DNA of 64,000 nt, taken from Falsiphaeobacter marinintestinus. GTDB taxonomy: Bacteria; Pseudomonadota; Alphaproteobacteria; Rhodobacterales; Rhodobacteraceae. Made by a program: the position numbers and the translations under genes. Location: the NCBI RefSeq assembly GCF_007923355.1, contig NZ_VOGO01000008.1:1-64000 (forward strand), given 5' to 3'. Positions 15,971-24,928 of the stretch are shown piece by piece. Every line of letters begins with the position of its first letter. The first letter of the stretch is position 1. The notes below the pieces were generated by a model. It worked only from the letters and a program-made list of their open reading frames with translations, searched no databases and was not told the origin of the DNA.

Positions 15971-16996
15971 GTGACAGCAGATAACAAACGCCCGCTCACC
16001 CTGCGCGATGTGTCCGAAGCGTCGGGGGTCTCTGAAATGACGGTCAGCCGCGTCTTGCGCAACCGCGGTGACGTATCGGAAGCGACGCGTGAGAAGGTTC
16101 TCGCAGCGTCAAAGGAACTGGGCTATGTCCCTAACAAGATTGCGGGCGCCCTGGCGTCGAACCGGGTGAACCTGGTGGCGGTGATCATTCCATCCCTGAG
16201 CAACATGGTGTTCCCCGAGGTTCTGACCGGCATAAATCAGGTGCTGGAAGATACCGCATTGCAGCCGGTGGTCGGCGTCACCGACTATATGCCCGAAAAA
16301 GAAGAACGCGTATTGTACGAGATGCTGTCCTGGCGGCCATCGGGGGTGATCATCGCCGGGCTGGAGCACTCGGATGCGTCCAAGGCGATGCTGGAAGCCG
16401 CCGGAATTCCGGTGATCGAGATCATGGATACCGATGGCAAGCCCGTCGATGCGATGGTCGGGATATCGCACCGCCGGGCGGGTCGCGAAATGGCACGTGC
16501 CATTGTGAAGGCCGGGTATCGCCATATCGGGTTCATGGGCACCAAGATGCCGCTGGACCATCGCGCGCGGAAGCGGTTCGAAGGCTTCACCGAAGTGCTG
16601 GCCAAGAACGGGATCGAAATTGAGGATCGGGAGTTTTACTCAGGTGGATCGGCGCTTGCCAAGGGGCGCGAGATGACGCAAGCGATGCTGGAGCGCTCGC
16701 CTGAACTGGATTTTCTGTATTACTCGAACGATATGATCGGCGCGGGCGGGCTGCTGTACCTGCTGGAAAAGGGCGTCGATATCCCGGGTCAGATCGGCCT
16801 TGCCGGGTTCAACGGGGTCGAATTGCTGCAAGGTCTGCCGCGTCAGCTGGCGACGATGGATGCCTGCCGGCTTGAGGTCGGGCGCAAGGCTGCCGAGATC
16901 ATTCTGGCCCGTCTTGAAGAGCCGCCCGAGGACGTCGAAACGCAGGTTACTCTGACACCTAAGATCAGCTTTGGCGACACGCTGAAGCGACGCTGA
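15971..16996 (+). CDS. LacI-family transcriptional regulator
   Basis: 341 residues with a GTG start behind GAGG. The N-terminal LacI helix-turn-helix (LTLRDVSEASGVSEMTVSRV, about 9-28) and hinge helix (NKIAGALASNR) precede a periplasmic-binding-protein-like effector domain. Sequence style recalls GntR/GguR-type sugar-acid regulators, but the target is unknown because no sugar operon is adjacent. The next gene follows within 4 bases. Confidence 0.9.
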   Translation: MTADNKRPLTLRDVSEASGVSEMTVSRVLRNRGDVSEATREKVLAASKELGYVPNKIAGALASNRVNLVAVIIPSLSNMVFPEVLTGINQVLEDTALQPVVGVTDYMPEKEERVLYEMLSWRPSGVIIAGLEHSDASKAMLEAAGIPVIEIMDTDGKPVDAMVGISHRRAGREMARAIVKAGYRHIGFMGTKMPLDHRARKRFEGFTEVLAKNGIEIEDREFYSGGSALAKGREMTQAMLERSPELDFLYYSNDMIGAGGLLYLLEKGVDIPGQIGLAGFNGVELLQGLPRQLATMDACRLEVGRKAAEIILARLEEPPEDVETQVTLTPKISFGDTLKRR

Positions 16997-16999
16997 TCC

Positions 17000-18223
17000 G
17001 TGAGCCAACCGGTATTGGACAATCGCGCGGCGCGGCGGCTTTTCATGGACCGTCATGCGCTGCTCGAACCACCTTCGGGCGCGGCCAGGGGTGCAGAACT
17101 GCTGGATCTGATCACCCGACTGGGGTTTGTGCAGCTTGACAGCATCAACACCGTGGCGCGGGCGCATGACCTAATTCTGTTTTCGCGGCGCCCCAGCTAT
17201 CGCGGCAAGCACCTGAAGGCGCTGTATGAAGCTGATCAGGCGCTGTTTGAACACTGGACCCACGATGCCGCCGTCATCCCGATGGTGTTCTATCCGCACT
17301 GGCGTCTGCGTTTTCAGCGCGATGCCGAGTTGTTGAAGGCGCGTTGGAAGAACTGGCGCCGTGACGGGTTCGAAGAACAGTTCAAATCGGTTCTGGATCA
17401 CATTCGCGATCATGGCCCGGCCGGATCATCCGACGTTGGCAAAGGCGAAAGGCGTGGCAGCGGCGGGTGGTGGGACTGGCATCCGTCAAAAACCGCGCTT
17501 GAGTTTCTGTGGCGCAGCGGTGCTTTGACTGTGATCGGTCGCGACGGATTTCAGAAACGCTATGACCTGACCGAACGCGTGATCGAAGACGCTTTGCGGG
17601 CCGATCACCTGTGCCCGAACCCACAGGACACCATCGACTGGCTGTGCAACGGTGCGCTTGACCGGTTGGGGTTTGCGACGTCTGGCGAAATTGCTGCGTT
17701 CTGGGACACGGTTTCACCGGCCGAGTCCAAAGCCTGGGTCGCTGACGAACTGGCAACGGGCCGCCTGATCAAGGCCGGGATTACCTGCGCCGATGGATCT
17801 GTTCGGCAGGTTGTGGCCCGTCCCGATCTGGACGAACGCGCCGCTGAAATTGCCTCCCCGTCGGGGCGTATCCGCGTGCTTAGCCCGTTCGACCCCGCCT
17901 TGCGCGACCGGGCGCGGGCCGAGCGGTTGTTTGGGTTTTATTACCGGATCGAGGTGTTCGTTCCGGCCGACAAACGCACCTATGGATATTACGTCTTCCC
18001 GCTTCTGGAAGGTGACCGGTTGGTCGGACGGATTGACATGAAGGCGCATCGCGATTGTGGTGAGTTGCGGGTGACTGCCCTGTGGCCGGAACCCGGCGTT
18101 CGGTGGTCGGACGCCCGCACCCGGCGTCTGGAGGCCGAACTGGCCCGCGTCGCACGGCTTGCGGGAACGCCGGATGTGGTCTTCCTGAACGGCTGGATGC
18201 GGGATCCCAAGCCGACGGCTTAA
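17000..18223 (+). CDS. YcaQ-family winged-helix DNA glycosylase
   Basis: 407 residues, the usual family length. YcaQ/AlkX-type HTH_42 proteins remove bases in DNA crosslinks. The family catalytic QxD is seen as QLD at 45-47 (GFVQLDSINTVARAHD), with GGWWDW and YDLTERVI further on as in homologues. GTG/ATG-proximal start just after the LacI gene suggests one transcript. The stop overlaps the convergent gene's stop (shared TTAA at 18220-18223). Confidence 0.85.
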   Translation: MSQPVLDNRAARRLFMDRHALLEPPSGAARGAELLDLITRLGFVQLDSINTVARAHDLILFSRRPSYRGKHLKALYEADQALFEHWTHDAAVIPMVFYPHWRLRFQRDAELLKARWKNWRRDGFEEQFKSVLDHIRDHGPAGSSDVGKGERRGSGGWWDWHPSKTALEFLWRSGALTVIGRDGFQKRYDLTERVIEDALRADHLCPNPQDTIDWLCNGALDRLGFATSGEIAAFWDTVSPAESKAWVADELATGRLIKAGITCADGSVRQVVARPDLDERAAEIASPSGRIRVLSPFDPALRDRARAERLFGFYYRIEVFVPADKRTYGYYVFPLLEGDRLVGRIDMKAHRDCGELRVTALWPEPGVRWSDARTRRLEAELARVARLAGTPDVVFLNGWMRDPKPTA

Positions 18224-19137
18224 TCCAGAAAACCGCGGTCTTCGATCATCCCCAGCAATTGATCCAAAGATCCGTCCAGCGTCTTGCCGGACGTGTCCAA
18301 CTGTGCTTCAGCCTTTGAATACAACGCTTCGCGGCTGGTCAGGATCGACCTTAGCTGTTCCATGGCTTCGGGATTGCCCGCCATAGGGCGTTCATCCCCT
18401 TGGGCCCGCACCCGCGCCATGTGCTCGTCCGGCGTGGTCTTCAGCCAGATGGTGTGGAAATGGGTCAACAGCCGGTTATAGGTCGCCGGTTCGGCGACGA
18501 TGCCCCCGGCCACAGCCAGAACCATGGCGTCATGCGTGGCGATCACCCGCGAAATCGCCTGCGCCTCAAGCTTGCGATAGCCTTCCTGCCCATAAAGCGC
18601 CATTACCTCATCCACGGGCATCCCGGCCTGTTCTTCGATCTCTGTATTGAGTTCGACAAAGGGGATGTCCAACCGGTCGGCCACCAATCCGCCGAGCGTG
18701 GATTTCCCGGCCCCGCGCAACCCGACAAGGCACAATCGGTGCGCTCTGCGGCTTTCGGCGGATGCAGGACTGAGGATATCGACGACCTTGCGCTGCACAT
18801 CCGAGCTGGATCCGCGAAACAATTCGGACACGCGCAGGGGCTCGGACGTCCACGGATCTTCTTCACCAACCAGCCATTCGATACGATGATCCAGCGCGAT
18901 GGCCACGCGTTGCAGCAATCCGATCGAGATATTGCCCTCGCCCGCCTCAAGCTGGGCCAGATAACGCGGCGACACGCCTGACATTTCCGACAGAACCCGG
19001 CGTGGGATGCCCTTGCGTTCGCGTGCGCGACGCACGCGGTCGCCGACGCGCTGGATCAGGGCGGCGACTTCGCGTTCAGTCTGGGTTTCCGGTGTGTCGG
19101 CGATGGCTTCGCCCCGAAAATTGGTTATCTCGGCCAT
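18220..19137 (-). CDS. BoxR/BzdR-like regulator (HTH plus shikimate-kinase-like domain)
   Basis: 305 residues. An XRE helix-turn-helix (about 32-88, VLSEMSGVSPRYLAQLEAG) is joined to a shikimate-kinase-like domain with P-loop GLRGAGKS (139-146). This fusion is typical of BoxR/BzdR, which bind benzoyl-CoA and repress benzoate genes. Box pathway genes are not in the window; the divergent acyl-CoA ligase at 19523 is the closest candidate target. The effector may be another aryl- or acyl-CoA. Confidence 0.85.
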   Translation of the reverse strand: MAEITNFRGEAIADTPETQTEREVAALIQRVGDRVRRARERKGIPRRVLSEMSGVSPRYLAQLEAGEGNISIGLLQRVAIALDHRIEWLVGEEDPWTSEPLRVSELFRGSSSDVQRKVVDILSPASAESRRAHRLCLVGLRGAGKSTLGGLVADRLDIPFVELNTEIEEQAGMPVDEVMALYGQEGYRKLEAQAISRVIATHDAMVLAVAGGIVAEPATYNRLLTHFHTIWLKTTPDEHMARVRAQGDERPMAGNPEAMEQLRSILTSREALYSKAEAQLDTSGKTLDGSLDQLLGMIEDRGFLD

Positions 19138-19522
19138 ACCTGACGGTCGTCCTGTGAAAAATATTGCATAAGACTACGATGCGGCCCCGTTAGATTCAAA
19201 GAGAAATGCGCCGCTTTCGGGCTATAATGCAGTATTATGCGAGCGTTTGGATAAACGGCCTTGTCACCGGTACGCGGATCAATCCAGTACCAGCTTTCAA
19301 AGTGGAACACAGACAGCAAGACAGCTTGTCGCATCGTTTTGACCATCATCGCCGCCCTAACTGCCTTTGCACTGATCTTGTTCAGATCCTGACCCGAACC
19401 AAGAGAATTCAGTGGCGGAACAGATGTTCCGCAATGCCGACGTACCGTTATTCCGCACGCACCCCCGTCAGGCTTGACGATGAGATTTTGTCATAGGAAG
19501 GATGATCTCGGGAGGAGACATC
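19138..19522. promoter_or_regulatory. Divergent promoter region of regulator and ligase
   Basis: 385 bases without a convincing gene. It holds TGCA-N6-TGCG at 19228-19241, similar to TGCA-repeat operators of BzdR-type regulators, and an 18 bp palindrome GCGGAACA-GA-TGTTCCGC at 19415-19432, which looks like an IclR-type site and lies about 90 bases before the ligase start. Confidence 0.5.
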
Positions 19523-21202
19523 ATGAACATAACGACACCCGGTGGCGCCAGACCATGGCACCGTTTTTATGATGATGGCGTCAGCACCAGTTTTGTACCG
19601 GAAGAAACCACCTGGACTGACATGATGTCCGACAGGTTTGATCGGTTTTCGGGCAACGTGTTTTTGGAGTATTACGGGGAAACATACACCTATGCCGAAA
19701 TGCAGGCGTTGGTGTCGCAGGCGGCTGCGGCCCTGCGGGCCTTCGGCATTCAAAAGGGCGACCGGGTCGCGTTGCATCTTCCGAATTGCCCCTGGCATCC
19801 GATCTTCTTTTTTGCGGTTCTCGCAGTTGGCGGCGCAGTAACGCATCTCAGCCCGCTGGATGCGGATCGCGAGATTGCGCATAAACTGAAGGATAGCGGC
19901 GCGAGGCTGGTCATCACCCTGACAACACCGGAACTGGCTGATCATTATGAGACGCTGATGGCCGCTGGCGAGGTTCCGACGGTGATCCAGTGCCACGATC
20001 CGATTTCAGCCGCCGGGCGCGACTGTCCGGTGCTGGACGGCGCTTTGGCTGTCCAGGACTTCCTTGCAGATCATCAGAATGCCGCATGGACTCCGGTACC
20101 GGTATCACCGTCGGACATGGCGTTGCTTCAGTATACTGGCGGAACCACCGGGGTGCCCAAGGCCGCAGTGCTCAGCCATCGAAACCTTTCAGCTGCGGTT
20201 CTGATGTATTCCGAGATGAGCAAAGCCGAGCCCGCCGTCGCGCCGGGGCAACCGGCCTTGGTCTATGGTCCGCTGTTTCACATCATGGGGCTGGTCACCG
20301 CAATGATGAAGCGGTTCTGGGAGGGCGGCCCGGTGCACTTGCGCCAACGCTACGACCCCGCGCAGGCGCTGGATGAGATTGAGACCCATCGGATCGCCAC
20401 GCTCAGCGGAGTGCCAACCGTCTGGATCGGGTTGCTACGGGTGCCCGGGGTCGAAAACCGGGATCTGAGTTCATTGCGCTATATCGCGTCCGGCGGCGCG
20501 CCCTTGCCGGTCGAGACCTATAACAGGATCAGGGCGCTGACCGGAATGAAGCTGCGTGGCGGATGGGGCATGACCGAAATCGCGCCGTCGGGAACTCAGG
20601 TTCCGCGCAACACGCCCGAGGACAAGCTTGGCACGATCGGAGTCCCGATGCCCGGGGTCGACATGACCATTGTAGATACCGAAGACGCGTCTCGCACGCT
20701 TGCGCCCGGCGAAACCGGTGAAATCGCGATACGGGGGCCGAATGTGATGTCCGGCTATTGGAACAAACCCGAAGAAACCGCAGCGGCCTTTCATGACGAT
20801 TGGTTCCTGACCGGCGACATCGGATACATGGACGAAGACGGGTTCTTTTTCCTCGTCGACCGCAAGAAGGACATGATCCTGTCAGGCGGGTTCAACGTCT
20901 ATCCTTTGATGATCGAGAACGCGGTGCATCAGCATCCCGATGTATCCGAAGCGATTGCCATCGGGGTGCCGGACAGCTACCGGGGCGAAAGCGCCAAGGT
21001 TTTTGTTGTGCTGAATGCTAACGCCAAGGAATTCTCGCTTGAAGACCTCAGGGCGTTTCTCTCCGACAAACTGGGCCGTCACGAAATCCCGCGCCTTTTG
21101 GAGTTTCGCGCGTCTTTGCCCCATACCCCGGTGGGCAAAGCCGACCGCAAAGCGCTGAAGGCTGAGGAAATGGCGAAGGGCGCAATTTCTGAGGTTGGCT
21201 AA
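19523..21202 (+). CDS. Acyl-CoA ligase (AMP-forming)
   Basis: 559 residues from the ATG at 19523, which has GGGAGGAG upstream; an ATG at 19502 lacks a site. The ANL-family P-loop is YTGGTTGVPKA, followed by GWGMTEIAPSG, the TGD motif (FLTGDIGY) and the C-terminal catalytic Lys region (PVGKADRKAL). It activates a carboxylic acid as its CoA thioester; medium/long-chain or aromatic acid is possible. Divergent from the BoxR-like gene and probably controlled by it or by the IclR regulator. Confidence 0.88.
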   Translation: MNITTPGGARPWHRFYDDGVSTSFVPEETTWTDMMSDRFDRFSGNVFLEYYGETYTYAEMQALVSQAAAALRAFGIQKGDRVALHLPNCPWHPIFFFAVLAVGGAVTHLSPLDADREIAHKLKDSGARLVITLTTPELADHYETLMAAGEVPTVIQCHDPISAAGRDCPVLDGALAVQDFLADHQNAAWTPVPVSPSDMALLQYTGGTTGVPKAAVLSHRNLSAAVLMYSEMSKAEPAVAPGQPALVYGPLFHIMGLVTAMMKRFWEGGPVHLRQRYDPAQALDEIETHRIATLSGVPTVWIGLLRVPGVENRDLSSLRYIASGGAPLPVETYNRIRALTGMKLRGGWGMTEIAPSGTQVPRNTPEDKLGTIGVPMPGVDMTIVDTEDASRTLAPGETGEIAIRGPNVMSGYWNKPEETAAAFHDDWFLTGDIGYMDEDGFFFLVDRKKDMILSGGFNVYPLMIENAVHQHPDVSEAIAIGVPDSYRGESAKVFVVLNANAKEFSLEDLRAFLSDKLGRHEIPRLLEFRASLPHTPVGKADRKALKAEEMAKGAISEVG

Positions 21203-21247
21203 CACAGGTGCCGGTCGCTTGTGGGACTGAAATTTGCGTGTCTTGTG

Positions 21248-21307
21248 AGAGAAGAAACAGAATACCACCTGTTTCTTCTCTTTTCAAATACTCTCGCCAA
21301 AGGCGCA
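21248..21307 (+). terminator. Strong hairpin, copy of a dispersed repeat
   Basis: 13 bp perfect arms AGAGAAGAAACAG (21248-21260) and CTGTTTCTTCTCT (21269-21281), then TTT. It sits between convergent genes and can end both. The flank CAAATACTCTCGCCAAAGGCG reappears in reverse at 27565-27580. Confidence 0.8.
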
Positions 21308-21314
21308 ATCTGGT

Positions 21315-22301
21315 CTAGCGGTGCCAGCCCAGTGTCGCAGCCAGCCGGTTTTGCGCTGCGTTGAACTCGGCTTCCAAGCGATCGACCAGTTTGGCCGTGG
21401 GCAGAATTTCCTCAACAGCACCGATCCCCTGGCCCGATCCCCAGATCTCTTTCCAGCTTTTGGGCTTTTCGCGATCTCCGCCGAAATTCATGTTGGACGG
21501 GTCGGACCGCTCAAGGTTCTCCGGGTCCATGCCTGCATCCTTGATGGACGGCTTCAGGTAGTTGCCCCAGACGCCGGTGAAGAGGTCGGAATAGACAATA
21601 TCATCCGCGCTGTTTTCGACGATCATTTCCTTGTACCGGTCAACTGCGTTGGCCTCTTCGGTCGCGATAAATGCCGACCCGACATATCCGCCATCTGCGC
21701 CCATGGCGAGCGCCGCCAAAAGGCTGTCGCCGCGCGCGATAGCACCGGACAGATACACTGGCCCGTCGAACCAGTCGCGAATCTCCTGAATCAGCGCAAG
21801 AGGGGACAAGGCACCGGCATGACCGCCCGCACCAGCGGCAACGGCGATCAGCCCGTCAGCACCCTTTTCGATAGCTTTCTTGGCGAACCGGTTGTTGATC
21901 ACGTCGTGTAGTGAAATACCGCCCGCCGAATGCGCCGCGTCGTTCACCCAGGTTTGCGCACCCAGCGAGGTTATCCACACCGGAACCTTGTATTTCTCGC
22001 AGATCTCGACATCCCGTTCCAGCCGATCATTTGAGCGGTGCACGATCTGGTTGACGGCATAAGGTGCCGCAGGAGTATCGGGGTGGGCCTGATTGTGGCG
22101 GTCCAGTTCTTCGTTGATCCGGGTCAACCAGCGCTCAAGCTCGATCGGTTCACCGTCTTTTTCCCGGGCGTTCAGCGCCGGGAACGAGCCGACGATGCCG
22201 GCCTTGCATTGGGCGATCACAAGTTCGGGGTTCGAGATGATGAACAGCGGGCTGCCGATCATCGGCAGACGCAGGGTCTGAAGGGCTGCGGGCAATGTCA
22301 A
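21315..22301 (-). CDS. Nitronate monooxygenase-like flavoprotein
   Basis: 328 residues, FMN TIM-barrel of the NMO/2-nitropropane dioxygenase family. Typical segments are PMIGSPLFIIS, GADGLIAVAAGAGGHAG and GGYVGSAFIATEE. The start is TTG at 22301 behind GAGGAGG. NMO-family members also act as enoyl reductases, which would fit the CoA-ligase neighbours; the substrate is unknown. It follows the IclR gene by 100 bases containing an IclR-type palindrome. Confidence 0.87.
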   Translation of the reverse strand: MTLPAALQTLRLPMIGSPLFIISNPELVIAQCKAGIVGSFPALNAREKDGEPIELERWLTRINEELDRHNQAHPDTPAAPYAVNQIVHRSNDRLERDVEICEKYKVPVWITSLGAQTWVNDAAHSAGGISLHDVINNRFAKKAIEKGADGLIAVAAGAGGHAGALSPLALIQEIRDWFDGPVYLSGAIARGDSLLAALAMGADGGYVGSAFIATEEANAVDRYKEMIVENSADDIVYSDLFTGVWGNYLKPSIKDAGMDPENLERSDPSNMNFGGDREKPKSWKEIWGSGQGIGAVEEILPTAKLVDRLEAEFNAAQNRLAATLGWHR

Positions 22302-22348
22302 CGTGTCGTCCTCCTCGGGTCACGGTTGGCGGCACATTTCCGTATTCC

Positions 22349-22361
22349 GGAAAAGTTTTCC
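22349..22361. promoter_or_regulatory. IclR-type palindrome upstream of the NMO-like gene
   Basis: GGAAAA-G-TTTTCC, close to the GGAAAT-N-ATTTCC form of IclR-family operators, placed about 50 bases before the TTG start and just downstream of the iclR-type gene. Confidence 0.45.
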
Positions 22362-22401
22362 AGTGCGTTTGGTAAATGCCGTAGCGTAGTTGCGGTAAAC
22401 G

Positions 22402-23235
22402 TTACTGGCGAACCGAACCACCAAGGCTGAGTGTCTTGATCAACTTGACCAACTTCGGTCCGATTTCAGCCTCAAGCCGGTCTTTCGGCAAATAGCTTGC
22501 CGGTCCGCCAAGGTTGAAGGCAAGCAAAGGTTCTGTGGGGTCCGAACTGCGAAACGGGGCTGCAATCGAATTGACGGTCGGTTGCCAATCCCCATAGTTG
22601 CCGCAAAATCCGCGTTCGTGAACTTCCTGGATGGAGCGTTCAATCCCGGCTTTGATGCGCGGCCAGTCCTCGGCGTCTGCATTGGCCTCCAGACTTTCCA
22701 TCGCTTCTGCGCGTTCCTCTTCTGAACATGCCGCCAACCAGGCCCGTCCCATGGCGGACCGGGCCAGCGAAATCCGCGACCCGACACCCAGTTGCAGGGC
22801 AATGACGCTTTTGGTGCGGGCGGTCGCGAGATAGGTCATGGTGTTCGCATCGCGCCCACCAAGGGCGACCAGAACGCCTTCGCCGCACTCATCCGCCAGC
22901 TCTTGCATGTACCCCTGCGCGGCGTCGCGTACTGGCATGCCGCTGAGACAGGCATAGCCAAGGCTTAGCACGGGCACACCCATCCGATAGCGCCCTGTGG
23001 CGGAATCATACAGAAGATAACCGGTTTTCAGCAGCGTATAGGTCAGGCGGGATACGGTCGAATTGGGCAGGCCGGTGCGTTCTGCCAGATCGCCATTGCT
23101 TAGCCCGGCCCGGTCGTCGGGTCGAAAGGCGCTCAGAACTTCCAGACCGCGATGCAACGATGTGATGAACTGGCGATCGCCGCCCGCAGCGCCAGTGTCG
23201 TCCGAGTCCTCGGCAGAGGGTGTTCGTTTTCTCAT
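22402..23235 (-). CDS. IclR-family transcriptional regulator
   Basis: 277 residues, ATG behind GGAGGG. The winged helix (about 35-85, RTGLPNSTVSRLTYTLLKTG) is followed by an IclR effector domain (about 100-270). Such proteins often control aromatic or acid degradation genes beside them. It lies between two ligase genes and the NMO-like gene on the same strand and probably controls them. Confidence 0.9.
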   Translation of the reverse strand: MRKRTPSAEDSDDTGAAGGDRQFITSLHRGLEVLSAFRPDDRAGLSNGDLAERTGLPNSTVSRLTYTLLKTGYLLYDSATGRYRMGVPVLSLGYACLSGMPVRDAAQGYMQELADECGEGVLVALGGRDANTMTYLATARTKSVIALQLGVGSRISLARSAMGRAWLAACSEEERAEAMESLEANADAEDWPRIKAGIERSIQEVHERGFCGNYGDWQPTVNSIAAPFRSSDPTEPLLAFNLGGPASYLPKDRLEAEIGPKLVKLIKTLSLGGSVRQ

Positions 23236-23272
23236 TCTTCTTTCCCTCCAGACCTTCGGACATCGCCCGAAG

Positions 23273-24928
23273 TCAGCTCAGCTCCCGCCACAAAACCTTG
23301 CCACTGCCGGATTTTGGCAGAGCTTCGGTGAATTCGATGACGCGGGGGCATTTATAGGCGGCCATTTCCTGACGGCACCAGTTGATTATCGCTGCGCCAT
23401 CCCGAGTTTTTGTATGTGAGGCAGGAACGACATAGGCTTTTACGACTTCGCCGCGCCTTGGATCGGATGCGCCGACAACGCAGGCTTCGGCGATATCAGG
23501 GTGATACAGCATCAGGGCTTCGACCTCTGCTGGCCAGACCTTGAAGCCCGAGACGTTGATCATCCGTTTGACCCGGTCGACCATAAAGAAATACCCGTCC
23601 GCATCGCGGTACCCGATGTCACCGGTACGCAGGAAGGGTTTGCCGTCGATCTCGACAAATGCATCCGCAGTGGCGTCTGGTTTGTTCCAGTACCCCTGAA
23701 ACACCTGCGGCGCATGTGTGACGATCTCGCCGGGTTCGCCATGCGGCAGTTCGCGCGTGCCCCGAGGCTCTAGAATACGACAATCGACACCAAAAACCGG
23801 AATGCCAAGGCACTGGTCTTTCGGCGCGTCTATCGGGTTCATATGGGTCGCACCCATTGCCTCGGACAGGCCATAGCCTTCGATGTAATCCAGCCCGAGC
23901 AAGGATTTCAGCCTTTGGGCGATCGCTTCGGGCATGGCGGCCCCGCCACCGCCAATGGCTTTCAGGCTGGTCAGGTCGAAACCGTCAAACTCAGGGTGAT
24001 TGACCAGATCGATGGCCATCGTGGTAATCGAGCGCCAGCGCGCGACCTTGTAGCGGGCGATAAGGGCAGCCGCAGTGACACAGTCCCAACGGGTCAGGAT
24101 GACGACGGTTCCGCCCATGTAAATCGGCGTGTTCATCGAATTCTGCATGCCTGTCACATGAAAGAACGGCAGCGTCGCCAGAAACACGTCGCCATCATCG
24201 GCCGGGTTCCAGACCTGATTGCCAACAGCGGTGACCATCAATGAAAAATGCGTATGCACGCAGCCTTTGGGCTGGCCCGTGGTGCCTGACGAATAGGGGA
24301 TCACCGCGATGTCGTCGGGGCCGGTTTCGCGCGACCGCGGGGCAATGCGCCGGTCAAGAGCATCGCCGAACCCGATCCGTCCTGTGCCAGAAAACCCGGT
24401 CTCGGACAGGGCGGCCAATGGCTTTGGCAAAGGCAGGTCGAAGTCCGGGTCGGCCATGTCCGCATAGGCCGCGCCGATAACGTGAGACAAAAGACCTGCG
24501 TCCAGCAGCGGCAAGGCGTGATCGGCCAGATCCAATCCAAAGATCATCACATCTGCGCCGGTATCTTTCGCCAGATACTCCAGTTCGCCATGCCGGTTCA
24601 TCGGATTGACCGGCACAACCGCCGCCCCGGCGCGCAGGATACCGTAATAGGCTATGACGTATTGCGGGCTGTTCTGCATATACAGCAGCACCCGGTCGCC
24701 CCGCTTGACGTCAATCGACTGCAGATACCCGGCCATGTGTTCGACTTGATCACGCAGGTCTGAATAGGTCAGCGCCCGCCCCTGATACAAGATCGCCACC
24801 CGGTCGCCACACCGGTCTGCGGTGGCGTCGAGATTGGCATCGACCGTCCCGTCCGGCATCTCCAGATGGCGTGGGATACCCGCAGGCCAATATGTGTCGC
24901 GGTTCGCGATATCGGGGATCGTGGGCAT
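23273..24928 (-). CDS. Long-chain fatty-acid-type CoA ligase
   Basis: 551 residues, ANL superfamily. P-loop YSSGTTGQPKG, GYGLSEAMGAT, FLRTGDIGY and C-terminal KSGSGKVLWRE with the catalytic Lys. The start (24926-24928) directly abuts the stop of the upstream ligase gene, so the two are translated from one message. Acyl specificity cannot be read from sequence. Confidence 0.88.
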   Translation of the reverse strand: MPTIPDIANRDTYWPAGIPRHLEMPDGTVDANLDATADRCGDRVAILYQGRALTYSDLRDQVEHMAGYLQSIDVKRGDRVLLYMQNSPQYVIAYYGILRAGAAVVPVNPMNRHGELEYLAKDTGADVMIFGLDLADHALPLLDAGLLSHVIGAAYADMADPDFDLPLPKPLAALSETGFSGTGRIGFGDALDRRIAPRSRETGPDDIAVIPYSSGTTGQPKGCVHTHFSLMVTAVGNQVWNPADDGDVFLATLPFFHVTGMQNSMNTPIYMGGTVVILTRWDCVTAAALIARYKVARWRSITTMAIDLVNHPEFDGFDLTSLKAIGGGGAAMPEAIAQRLKSLLGLDYIEGYGLSEAMGATHMNPIDAPKDQCLGIPVFGVDCRILEPRGTRELPHGEPGEIVTHAPQVFQGYWNKPDATADAFVEIDGKPFLRTGDIGYRDADGYFFMVDRVKRMINVSGFKVWPAEVEALMLYHPDIAEACVVGASDPRRGEVVKAYVVPASHTKTRDGAAIINWCRQEMAAYKCPRVIEFTEALPKSGSGKVLWRELS